A stretch of 31,927 nucleotides of DNA, taken from contig JAWLCV010000048.1 in the NCBI GenBank assembly GCA_041686955.1, forward strand, positions 1 to 31,927. The letters are read 5' to 3'. Numbering within the stretch: position 1 is the stretch's first letter; each line of letters opens with the position of its first letter. This document shows positions 8,391 to 16,001 of this stretch, piece by piece. The position numbers were made by a program, and so were the translations under genes. This DNA comes from UBA7803 sp041686955 (GTDB lineage Bacteria; Pseudomonadota; Gammaproteobacteria; Pseudomonadales; Azotimanducaceae). The notes below the pieces were generated by a model. The model searched no databases. It worked only from the letters and a program-made list of their open reading frames with translations, and had not been told where the DNA came from.

Positions 8391-9971
8391 TCATTGCCTT
8401 CTATGCCCGGCAATGAACGCCGCCGGCACCAGCGACAACACGAACACCACCCCGATCAGCAGGAAGCTGTCCCGATAGGCGAGCATGGTGCTCTGACTGC
8501 CGACGATGGCGGTGACGTAGCCGAAGGAGGCTTCGAAGGCGCGGTAGCCCGTCAGGCCCATGTGCTCGAGCTGCAGGATCACCACGCGCATGAGCTCCCG
8601 GGTGGCAGCGTTGTCCCAGTTCTGGGTGGCGTTCAGGGACTGGTAGTGGAATGTCATCTGGTCCCGCATGGACAGTGAGATCAGATTGATTCCGAAGGCG
8701 CCGCCGAGCTGCCGCAGGAAGTTGATGGCGCCCGAGCCCTGGGGGATCAGCGCCAGGGGCAGGGGGTTGATGGCGGCGGCGTTGATGCTGGGAAAGATCA
8801 TGGCCAGGCCCACCCGCCCCACCACGTACCAGAGCAGCATGTGCACGGCCGGCGTGAAGGCGTCGGCGTGAATCATCGGGTAGTTGCTCAAGGCGAACAG
8901 GGCGAGGCCGATGAGCACCATCGCCCGGTGGGACGTGACGTCGGCCAGGCGGCCGGCCAGCGGGAACAGGATCGCCATGACCAGGCCCGCCGGAGCCATC
9001 AGCAGCCCGGCGTCGGTGGCGATGAGCTGGGACACGGTCTGCAGAAACAGCGGGAACACGTAGGTTGAGCCGTACAGCCCGAGGCCGATGGTGAAGGTCA
9101 CCACCGCTGCGGCGACGAAGCGGCCGTTCCGGAACAGCCGCAACTCCAGCATGGGGTCCGGCGTGAAGAGCTCCCAGCCCACCCAGGCGACGAAGGCGAC
9201 TGTGCCGATGGCGAGGCTGATCAGCGCGGGATCGTGATACCAGCCGTATCGCTGGCCTTCGGTGAGCCCCACCAGCAGCCCGAGGATGAACACCGAGCAC
9301 AAGAGCGCGCCCATCCAGTCGAACGACGGCCGCGCGCCGCTACCTTCCCGGGTCGGGAAGAACGTCTTGGCCATGGGCAGGGTCACGGCGACGAACGGCA
9401 CCGGCGCCAGCAGCACCCAGCGCCAGGAGAGGTGATCCACCAGATAACCGCCGATGGTTGGCCCCAGGGCGGGGGCGAGCATGGTACCCACGCCCATGAG
9501 TCCCATGGCCATGCCCCGCCGGTGTATGGGAAACACCTGGGCGGTGACTACCATGCTCAAGGGTGTCACCGCTCCCGCGGCGGCGCCCTGGACGGCCCGG
9601 GCGATGAGCAGCACCTCGCTGCTGTTGGCGGCGGCTCCCATCAGGGATCCAGCGATGAACACCGACATGGCGGTGACGTAGGTGGCGGCGATGCCGAAGG
9701 CGCGGATGCACCACGCGGTGATGAGCATGGTCACGGTTCCGGAGGCGAGAAACGCCGTGGCCAGCCACTGCGCCTCCTCGAGGGTCATCCCGAGCGCGCC
9801 CATGATGTCGGGAATGGCGACGTTGACGTTGGTGGAGGAGAGCAGGGTGGCGAAGGAACCGATCATGCCGACGCTGGCGGCCCACCAGCGGTAGCTCGGA
9901 CCGATCTGCCGGAACTTTTCGATGAAGCCGGGCGAGGCCTCGATGCCCTCGGGGACGGGATGCTCGCTCAT
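8391..9971 (-). CDS. DHA2 (EmrB/QacA-type) multidrug efflux MFS transporter
   Basis: This 526-residue protein has the length and hydrophobic pattern of 14-helix drug:proton antiporters. Near the N terminus the LLSSTNVNVAIPDIMGALG segment corresponds to DHA2 motif D1, and the GAVTPLSMVVTAQVFP and APALGPTIGGYLVDH segments match the conserved helix 4 and motif C regions. It would export drugs, bile-salt-like compounds or other amphiphiles across the inner membrane using the proton gradient. Its ATG overlaps the stop of the EmrA-like adaptor gene by 4 nt (ATGA, 9968-9971), so the two are coupled. No TolC-like outer-membrane channel is in the window. The stop codon is 7 nt from repeat copy B. Confidence 0.95.
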   Translation of the reverse strand: MSEHPVPEGIEASPGFIEKFRQIGPSYRWWAASVGMIGSFATLLSSTNVNVAIPDIMGALGMTLEEAQWLATAFLASGTVTMLITAWCIRAFGIAATYVTAMSVFIAGSLMGAAANSSEVLLIARAVQGAAAGAVTPLSMVVTAQVFPIHRRGMAMGLMGVGTMLAPALGPTIGGYLVDHLSWRWVLLAPVPFVAVTLPMAKTFFPTREGSGARPSFDWMGALLCSVFILGLLVGLTEGQRYGWYHDPALISLAIGTVAFVAWVGWELFTPDPMLELRLFRNGRFVAAAVVTFTIGLGLYGSTYVFPLFLQTVSQLIATDAGLLMAPAGLVMAILFPLAGRLADVTSHRAMVLIGLALFALSNYPMIHADAFTPAVHMLLWYVVGRVGLAMIFPSINAAAINPLPLALIPQGSGAINFLRQLGGAFGINLISLSMRDQMTFHYQSLNATQNWDNAATRELMRVVILQLEHMGLTGYRAFEASFGYVTAIVGSQSTMLAYRDSFLLIGVVFVLSLVPAAFIAGHRRQ

Positions 9972-11098
9972 GTGCGGGGGATCTTCACCTCCACCATCAT
10001 GCCGGGTTTGAGGCGCGGATCGTGCTCCTCGAAGTCGATGGTGACCTCGACGCGTTGGGTGATCTTGGTGAAGTTGCCGCTGGGGTTCGGGTTGGGAAGC
10101 AGCGCGAACTGGCTGGTGGCGGCATCGCCGATGCGGCGGATCAGGCCGCGGCGCGACTGGTCGGGGTAGGCGTCCACGGTGATGGTCACCGGATCACCGG
10201 CCTCCAGGTAACGCAGGTCGGTCTCCTTGACGTTGGCGTTCACCCACACCCGCTCGGGATCGTGCATAACCAGCACCCGCTGGCTGGCGGAAACGTGCTC
10301 ACCGGCGTCCACGAAGAGCTCGTCGACCACGCCGCCCACCGGGGCGGTGACGGTGTGGTAGTCCAGCTCGGTTCTGGCCTGCTCGATCTGGGCGGCGGCC
10401 TGAACCCGCCGTTCCTGCAGCGCCCGCAGCTCCGCGCGCAGCACCGCCACCTCGGCCCGGTCGGCCTCCGCCTCCGCCATGTCCGCGCGGGCCGACGCCA
10501 CCTCGGCCTCCCGCCGCCGGGTGGCCTGCACCGCGTTGCGGTAGACGTTGCGTATCTCCTCGAACTCCTGCTGGGAAAGCAGGTTGCGCTCCCTCAAGGG
10601 GCCGGCCCGCTCCCAGTCGGCGGTGGCCACCTCCAGATCGCCCTGGGCTGCCGCCAGCGCCGATTCTGCGGCACGCAACAGCGAGCGCGCGGCATCCAGG
10701 TGGCTGCGGGTGCGCTGCTCCATCAGATCGATGCGGGCGGTGAGGGCGTCCACGCCGGCGTCGAGAGCGGCCACCGCCGCCTGCAGCTCCGCCAGACGCG
10801 CCCGGGCGCGCCGGTCGTCCACGCGAACCAGCACGTCCCCGTGCGCGACGTGCTGGGACTCCTCCACCGGGACGTCCACGATCCAGCCCGACACCTGGCT
10901 CGACAGCAGCAGCATGTCCGCGGACACCCGGGCGTCCAGCACGTAGACGTGAGTGAGCCGGTCGTACAGCCACCACAGGCCCCAAAGCGCCGCCGCTGCC
11001 GTCACGCCCGCCACCAGGACGTTGCTGGCGCTCAGCAGACGCCGCTTGCGGATGCTCGTGCCCGTGATGACGTCGCCGTTACCGCGTGGATCAGCCAA
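9968..11098 (-). CDS. HlyD/EmrA family membrane-fusion adaptor
   Basis: The protein has 376 residues from a TTG at 11098, which is preceded 8-9 nt upstream by a long AGGAGGGGGG ribosome site. The frame stays open upstream to 12322, but that part runs antisense to the MFS gene and is not coding. Features in order: a short cytoplasmic tail, one membrane helix (VLVAGVTAAAALWGLWWLY), a biotinyl-lipoyl half-motif (SGWIVDVPVEESQHVAHGDVL is split by the hairpin), a long Ala/Glu/Arg-rich coiled coil, the returning lipoyl half (TVTAPVGGVVDELFVDAGEH) and a beta-barrel domain. It should link the downstream EmrB-like pump to an outer-membrane channel. The first in-frame ATG would remove the membrane helix, which supports the TTG start. 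Confidence 0.92.
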   Translation of the reverse strand: MADPRGNGDVITGTSIRKRRLLSASNVLVAGVTAAAALWGLWWLYDRLTHVYVLDARVSADMLLLSSQVSGWIVDVPVEESQHVAHGDVLVRVDDRRARARLAELQAAVAALDAGVDALTARIDLMEQRTRSHLDAARSLLRAAESALAAAQGDLEVATADWERAGPLRERNLLSQQEFEEIRNVYRNAVQATRRREAEVASARADMAEAEADRAEVAVLRAELRALQERRVQAAAQIEQARTELDYHTVTAPVGGVVDELFVDAGEHVSASQRVLVMHDPERVWVNANVKETDLRYLEAGDPVTITVDAYPDQSRRGLIRRIGDAATSQFALLPNPNPSGNFTKITQRVEVTIDFEEHDPRLKPGMMVEVKIPRT

Positions 11099-11158
11099 GG
11101 TACTTCCCCCCTCCTGCGCCGAACATGATAGCGGTTTTGAGCTTCCGGCCTGCAATCG

Positions 11159-11179
11159 CCCGGATGGAAGCCATCCGGG
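11159..11179. promoter_or_regulatory. Palindrome between divergent transport genes, possible operator
   Basis: CCCGGATGG and CCATCCGGG form perfect 9-bp arms around AAG. A third half-site, CCGGATGG, follows at 11182-11189. The site lies in the 135-nt gap between the efflux adaptor and the divergent MFS gene, just upstream of a possible -10 box. A repressor operator for one or both transcripts is plausible, but no regulator gene is adjacent. It could also simply be an RNA hairpin. Confidence 0.45.
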
Positions 11180-11202
11180 GGCCGGATGGACGCCCAACGC
11201 CC

Positions 11203-11208
11203 TATACT
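11203..11208 (+). promoter_or_regulatory. Candidate -10 box TATACT upstream of the MFS gene
   Basis: TATACT lies 25 nt before the ATG at 11234 and about 24 nt after the palindrome. No convincing -35 is present, so activation or a weak promoter would be expected. Confidence 0.4.
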
Positions 11209-11233
11209 GTGCTCCTCCGGGGGAGAGAGTGTC

Positions 11234-12511
11234 ATGCCTACGTCCATAGCCACGGCGGCGCGGTGGCCGCGCCGCTACACGGTGGTGCTGCTGTCCTTCC
11301 TGGCGGTGTTCGTCTGCTACATCGACCGGGTCAACATCTCGGTGGCCATCATTCCCATGGCCGCCGACCTGGGGTGGAGCCGGCAGACCCAGGGCTCGGT
11401 GCTGTCGTCGTTCTTCCTGGGGTACCTGCTGCTGCAGGTGGCCGGGGGCCGGCTGGCCGACCGGTTCGGCGGCAAGGCGGTGCTGGGGGCCGGGGTGCTG
11501 CTGTGGTCCCTGTTCACCATGCTCACCCCGCCGGCGGCGCAGTTGGGGCTGACGGTGCTGCTGATCACCCGGGTGCTCATGGGCATGGGCGAGGCGGTGA
11601 CGTTTCCCTCCATCTATACCCTGTACAGCCGCTGGGTGCCGCTGACGGAGCGGTCGCGCGCGGTGGGGCTCGCCAACAGCGGCATTCCTCTCGGCACCGT
11701 GTTCGCGCTGCTGGCGACGCCGATGATCGTGCAGAGCCTGGGCTGGCCGTGGGCGTTCTACCTCTTCGGCGCCGTGGGGGTTCTGTGGTTTCTGGTCTGG
11801 CACGTGAAGGTGACCGCGCACCCCGCCGACCATCCGCGGATGACGGCACAGGAGCTGGCGAGCATCGAGGACGGCACCACGCCGCGCAGCGATGCCGACC
11901 GGGTGCCCTGGAAGGCGCTGCTCTCCTCCAGCGCGGTGTGGGCCATCATCGTCGCGCACTTCTGCAACAACTGGTCTCTGTACGTGCTGCTGTCGTGGTT
12001 GCCCACGTTCGTCAACCAGGGCCTGGGAGTGGACTACGCCGCCGTGGGCTGGGTCACCATGATTCCGCACGTGGCGTCGTTTCTCTTTCTCAACGTGGCG
12101 GGCTCCGTGGCCGACCGGCTGATCGCCCGGGGCATGGACGTGGGCCGGGTGCGCAAGCTCATGCAGAGCGTCGGCTTCGGCGGCATAGCCTCCGCGCTGC
12201 TGGTGGTGGGCCAGGTGGAAACCGCCTGGATGGCGATCGCGGTGATGACCGTGGGCAGCGCCCTGGGGGCGTTCGTCACCGGGGGCTTCGCCGTCAACCA
12301 CATGGACATCGCCCCGCGACACGCCGGCACGCTCATGGGCATCACCAACACCGCAGGAACCATCCCCGGCGTCATCGGCGTGTACGTGAGTGGTCTGATC
12401 CTCGATCTCACGGGATCCTGGGCCCTGGTGTTTCAGGTGGCGGCCGGCGTCACGCTGGTGGGGTTGGTGGTTTTTCTGTTGTTTGCGAGTGGGAGGCGGC
12501 TGTTTGATTGA
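11234..12511 (+). CDS. MFS transporter, anion:cation symporter (ACS) type
   Basis: The protein has 425 residues from ATG 11234, which follows a GGGGGAGAGAG ribosome site; an earlier ATG at 11186 has no such site. It shows 12 hydrophobic segments. The first loop reads CYIDRVNISVAIIPMAADLG and the next GGRLADRFGGKAVLG, which is the standard MFS motif A region. This pattern is typical of ACS-family carriers for organic anions such as hexuronates, tartrate, phthalate or glucarate, driven by proton symport in the inner membrane. The substrate cannot be assigned from sequence. It is transcribed away from the efflux pair. Its stop codon is 6 nt before repeat copy C. Confidence 0.92.
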   Translation: MPTSIATAARWPRRYTVVLLSFLAVFVCYIDRVNISVAIIPMAADLGWSRQTQGSVLSSFFLGYLLLQVAGGRLADRFGGKAVLGAGVLLWSLFTMLTPPAAQLGLTVLLITRVLMGMGEAVTFPSIYTLYSRWVPLTERSRAVGLANSGIPLGTVFALLATPMIVQSLGWPWAFYLFGAVGVLWFLVWHVKVTAHPADHPRMTAQELASIEDGTTPRSDADRVPWKALLSSSAVWAIIVAHFCNNWSLYVLLSWLPTFVNQGLGVDYAAVGWVTMIPHVASFLFLNVAGSVADRLIARGMDVGRVRKLMQSVGFGGIASALLVVGQVETAWMAIAVMTVGSALGAFVTGGFAVNHMDIAPRHAGTLMGITNTAGTIPGVIGVYVSGLILDLTGSWALVFQVAAGVTLVGLVVFLLFASGRRLFD

Positions 12512-12517
12512 AAGAGT

Positions 12518-12630
12518 CGCTTTCCGCTTTCCGCTTTCCGCTATCCGCAGGAAGCGGTAAGCCGGAATCTGGCGATGTCGCTCTTGCCGACAGCCGATAG
12601 CCGACAGCCGAACGCTGCCAGCGGACAGCG
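12518..12630. repeat. Heptamer inverted-repeat element, copy C
   Basis: The left arm at 12518-12545 is three CGCTTTC units plus CGCTATC, followed by CGCAGGA at 12546-12552. The core 12549-12575 matches copy B (8271-8297) at 22 of 27 positions. The right arm at 12589-12630 is six degenerate inverted units (GACAGCC, GATAGCC, GACAGCC, GAACGCT, GCCAGCG, GACAGCG). The outer 31-nt arms match at only 23 positions, so this copy is more diverged. It begins 6 nt after the MFS stop codon. Confidence 0.82.
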
Positions 12631-12675
12631 ATATTCACTTTTGCTCTCGCGATCCCCGCGGGCATACTTCCCGCC

Positions 12676-13332
12676 ATGGCAAACTCAGCGCAAACCCCCG
12701 TCATGGACCCTCTGCGCGCCCTCGAGCGGCTGAGGGAGGGCAACCGCCGCTTCGTGTCCGGGGAGCTGAGCAGCGAGGCGTTGGTGAGCCCCGCGCGGCG
12801 CAGCCAGCTCGTGGCCGACCAGCGTCCCTTCGCCATCGTGCTGGGGTGCTCCGATTCGCGGGTGCCGGCGGAGATCGTGTTCGACCAGGGGCTGGGGGAC
12901 CTGTTCGTCATCCGGGTTGCCGGCAACGTGGTGGCGCCGTCGCAGATCGGCAGCGTGGAGTTCGCCGCGGAGTGGTTCGGTACCCGGCTGGTGGTGGTGC
13001 TCGGCCACTCCCGCTGCGGCGCCGTGGTGGCTACCCTGGAGGAGCTGCGCAACCAGTCACGGCATCCCTCCCGCAACCTCCGCTCCATCGTCGACAGGGT
13101 CCGCCCCGCCGTGGAGCCGCTGGTGGAAGCCTCCGCCGGCGAGGCCACGGAGGCCCTGGTGCAGCGGGCGGTGCGCGCCAACGTACGGGCCGCCGCCAAT
13201 CAGCTCCGTCACGGCTCCCAGGTTCTCGAGCAGCTCGTGCAGAACGACGGCCTGCTCATCGTCGGCGCGGACTACTCGCTGGATACCGGCGTGGTGGACT
13301 TCTTCGACGGCGTGCCGGCGGAGGCGCGGTAG
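12676..13332 (+). CDS. Beta-class carbonic anhydrase
   Basis: This 218-residue protein interconverts CO2 and bicarbonate. Zinc ligands are visible as C58 in LGCSDSR, with D60 and R62 forming the catalytic dyad, and H111 and C114 in GHSRCGAV. The N-terminal LRALERLREGNRRF is the usual lead-in of bacterial beta-carbonic anhydrases. There is no signal peptide, so it should be cytoplasmic. The gene is preceded by repeat copy C and a 45-nt spacer containing a GCATACTT -10-like segment. The next gene starts 34 nt downstream on the same strand; no functional link with it is obvious. Confidence 0.95.
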   Translation: MANSAQTPVMDPLRALERLREGNRRFVSGELSSEALVSPARRSQLVADQRPFAIVLGCSDSRVPAEIVFDQGLGDLFVIRVAGNVVAPSQIGSVEFAAEWFGTRLVVVLGHSRCGAVVATLEELRNQSRHPSRNLRSIVDRVRPAVEPLVEASAGEATEALVQRAVRANVRAAANQLRHGSQVLEQLVQNDGLLIVGADYSLDTGVVDFFDGVPAEAR

Positions 13333-13366
13333 CCGTGCGCCGGGTCCGAACCGGCTCCGGCTCCGG

Positions 13367-14680
13367 GTGACCGCGGGCCGCGACGGATCGCCGTTCGACG
13401 TCGTGGTCGCCGGGGCCGGCGTGGTGGGCATGGCGTGTGCCCGCGCCCTGCAGCGGGCCGGGCTTCGGGTCTGCGTGGTGGATCCGCGCCCGCCCGGCAC
13501 CCTCTGCTCCTACGGCAACGCCGGCGTCATCGCCACCGACCACGTGCTGCCGCTCGCGAGTCTCGAGACCTTGCGCCGGCTGCCCGCCATGCTGCGCGAT
13601 CCGGACGGTCCGCTGGCGCTGCCGCCGTCCCGGCTGCCGGCTCTGGTGCCCTGGTTCCTGCGCTTCGCGGGGGCCTGTTTGCCGGCCCGGGTGGAGGCCG
13701 GGGTCCGGGCCACGGCGGCCCTCACCGGCCGCGCCCTGGGCGCCTGGCAGCAGGAGCTCGCCGCCAGCGGCGGCTCGGGGCTGCTGGTCCGCCACGGCAT
13801 GTATGCGGTGTATTCCAGTGACGCCGGCTTCGCCCGGGATGCGGGCGAGCGGGCGCGGGCACGCAGTCTGGGAGTGGCGTGGGAGCCCTTGACCGGCGAC
13901 GAGCTGCGCCACCGCGAGCCCGCCCTGAGCGCCGCCCTCCGTCACGCCGCGTACTTTCCGGACGTGGCCCACGTCTCGAGCCCGAGCCGGGTGGTGGATT
14001 GCCTGCGGGACGCCTTCGTCGCTGCGGGCGGAACCCTGCTGCAGGAACGGGTGACCCGCATCGAATCCGGGCCCGACGGCGTCGCGGCGGCGCTGGACAC
14101 GGGCCGCCTGCGCGGCCGCCATGCCGTCATCGCCGCCGGTCTCGAATCCCGCGAGCTCTGCAGAACGCTCGGATGGGACCCACCCCTGGTGGCGGAGATG
14201 GGCTATCACGTCACCTTCCCCGCCGCCGCCGGCCTTCTGGGCGCGCCGGTGGCCGCAGCGGAGCACGGCTTCATCGCCACCCCCATGGACGGCCACCTGC
14301 GGGTTGCGGGCACCGTGGAGTTCGCGCGGCGCGAAGCGCCACCGAGCTGGCGCCGCGCCGAGGTGCTGACGGTTCGGGCGCGGACCCTGTTTCGCGAGCC
14401 GCTGCCGCCGGCCGCCGAGCGCTGGCGCGGCTCGCGGCCCACGCTGCCGGACTACCTGCCGGCCATCGGCCCCGTGCCGGGCCACCCGCGGGTGCTGGCG
14501 GCGTTCGGCCACCAGCACATCGGACTCACCACCGCCGCGGTGACCGGGGAGTTGATCCGCGACCGGCTGACGGGGCGGCCGCCGGTGGTGGACCCGGCCC
14601 CGTATCGCTGCGAACGCTTCGGTCTTCGGCGCGAGCCCTTCCGGTTCCGCCCGGGCCCTCGCAATGGCGCGCCGGGTTGA
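13367..14680 (+). CDS. D-amino-acid dehydrogenase-like FAD oxidoreductase (DadA family)
   Basis: The protein has 437 residues from a GTG at 13367, chosen because the FAD-binding strand (VVVAGAGVVG) begins only about 12 residues later. The frame is open further upstream, but there it overlaps the carbonic anhydrase out of frame. CSYGNAGVIA is the hallmark of DadA-like enzymes, and the C-terminal AFGHQHIGLTTAAVTGELI segment completes the FAD site. Family members oxidatively deaminate D-amino acids at the inner membrane and pass electrons to quinones; relatives act on hydroxyproline or imino acids. No Shine-Dalgarno sequence is clear, so the start is uncertain. No alanine racemase is adjacent, so catabolic D-alanine use is only a guess. 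Confidence 0.85.
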   Translation: MTAGRDGSPFDVVVAGAGVVGMACARALQRAGLRVCVVDPRPPGTLCSYGNAGVIATDHVLPLASLETLRRLPAMLRDPDGPLALPPSRLPALVPWFLRFAGACLPARVEAGVRATAALTGRALGAWQQELAASGGSGLLVRHGMYAVYSSDAGFARDAGERARARSLGVAWEPLTGDELRHREPALSAALRHAAYFPDVAHVSSPSRVVDCLRDAFVAAGGTLLQERVTRIESGPDGVAAALDTGRLRGRHAVIAAGLESRELCRTLGWDPPLVAEMGYHVTFPAAAGLLGAPVAAAEHGFIATPMDGHLRVAGTVEFARREAPPSWRRAEVLTVRARTLFREPLPPAAERWRGSRPTLPDYLPAIGPVPGHPRVLAAFGHQHIGLTTAAVTGELIRDRLTGRPPVVDPAPYRCERFGLRREPFRFRPGPRNGAPG

Positions 14681-14717
14681 GGCAAGATGCCCGATTTCCT
14701 GGGATGCGGACGTACCG

Positions 14718-15992
14718 ATGAAAGACGACACCCTGGCGATTCATGCGGGCTACCAGACCGACCCGACCACCCGGGCCGTGGCGGCGCCCATCTATCAGAC
14801 CGTCGCCTACGAGTTCGAGAGCGCCCAGCACGGAGCCGACCTGTTCGATCTGGCGGTGCCGGGCAACATCTACACCCGCATCATGAATCCCACCTGCGAC
14901 GTGCTCGAGCAGCGGGTCGCCGCCCTGGAGCGGGGCATCGGCGCGCTGGCGGTTTCCGCCGGCAGCGCCGCCATCAACTACGCCATCCTCAATCTGGCGG
15001 AGGCCGGGGACAACATCGTTACCGTGCCGCAGCTCTACGGCGGCACCTACACCCTGTTCGCCCACATGCTGCCGAAGCAGGGCATCGAGGTGCGCTTCGC
15101 CGAGAACGACTCGCCGGAGGCGCTGGAGAAGCTCATCGACGGGCGCACCAAGGCGGTGTTCTTCGAGACCATCGGTAATCCGGCGGGGAACGTGGTGGAC
15201 GTGGCGGCGGTGGCGGCCATGGCCCGCAGCCACGGCGTCGTCAGCATCGCCGACAACACCGTCGCCACGCCGGCGCTGCTGAAACCGGTGGAGCACGGCG
15301 TGGACGTGGTGGTGCATTCCCTGACCAAGTACATGGGCGGGCACGGCACCAGCCTCGGCGGCATCATCGTCGACTCGGGGCGCTTTCCCTGGACGGAGCA
15401 CGCCGAGCGCTATCGCGCCCTCAACGAGCCGGAACCGTCCTACCACGGTGTCGTCTACACCGAGGCCATGGGGCCGGCGGCCTACATCGCCCGGGCCCGC
15501 ACGGTCCCCCTGCGCAACACCGGCTCCGCCCTGTCGCCGTTCAACGCCTTCCTGCTGCTGCAGGGCATCGAGACCCTGGCGCTGCGCATGGAACGCCATT
15601 GCCAGAATGCCCTGGCGGTGGCCCGCCACCTCCAGGACCACCCGGGGGTCGAGTGGGTGAGCTTCGCCGGTCTGGAGGGCGATCCCCACCACGAGCTGGC
15701 GCGGAAGTACATGAACGGCCGCGCAGCCAGCATCATGACCTTCGGGGTCAAGGGCGGCTTCGAGGCCGGGGTGAAGTTCTACGACGCGCTGAAGCTGTTC
15801 AAGCGGCTGGTGAACATCGGCGACGCCAAATCGCTGGCGTGCCATCCCGCTTCCACCACCCACCGCCAGCTTTCTGCGGAAGAGCAGCGCAAGGTGGGGG
15901 TGGCACCTGAAGCCATTCGCCTCTCCGTGGGCATCGAGGCCATCGAGGACATCATGGAGGATCTCGATCAGGCGCTGGCTGCCGCCGGCTGA
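14718..15992 (+). CDS. metY: O-acetylhomoserine aminocarboxypropyltransferase (sulfhydrylase)
   Basis: This 424-residue enzyme belongs to the PLP-dependent Cys/Met metabolism family. It would form homocysteine (or methionine) from O-acetylhomoserine and sulfide (or methanethiol) in the cytoplasm. The start (DDTLAIHAGYQTDPTTRA), the YTRIMNPT motif, the AVSAGSAA stretch that binds PLP phosphate, the SIADNT aspartate and SLTKYMGG with Lys204 as the Schiff-base lysine all fit. The length of about 425 is typical of MetY rather than the shorter MetB/MetC (about 390). ATG 14718 is chosen over an ATG at 14664 because it gives the family N terminus. The alpha/beta hydrolase gene starts 9 nt after its stop, so the two are probably co-transcribed. 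Confidence 0.94.
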   Translation: MKDDTLAIHAGYQTDPTTRAVAAPIYQTVAYEFESAQHGADLFDLAVPGNIYTRIMNPTCDVLEQRVAALERGIGALAVSAGSAAINYAILNLAEAGDNIVTVPQLYGGTYTLFAHMLPKQGIEVRFAENDSPEALEKLIDGRTKAVFFETIGNPAGNVVDVAAVAAMARSHGVVSIADNTVATPALLKPVEHGVDVVVHSLTKYMGGHGTSLGGIIVDSGRFPWTEHAERYRALNEPEPSYHGVVYTEAMGPAAYIARARTVPLRNTGSALSPFNAFLLLQGIETLALRMERHCQNALAVARHLQDHPGVEWVSFAGLEGDPHHELARKYMNGRAASIMTFGVKGGFEAGVKFYDALKLFKRLVNIGDAKSLACHPASTTHRQLSAEEQRKVGVAPEAIRLSVGIEAIEDIMEDLDQALAAAG

Positions 15993-16001
15993 AGCGAGGC
16001 C

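Noticed and set aside
8072..8416. Forward open frame running through repeat copy B
   Set aside because: It overlaps the M48 protease out of frame and then reads the repeat; no ribosome site or family signal is seen.
9234..11128. Forward-strand open frames over the efflux pair
   Set aside because: They lie opposite recognisable EmrB- and EmrA-like proteins and show only His/Gly/Arg-rich low-complexity sequence.
11099..12322. Upstream extension of the adaptor frame on the reverse strand
   Set aside because: It runs antisense to the MFS gene, has noncoding composition, and the TTG at 11098 has a strong ribosome site.
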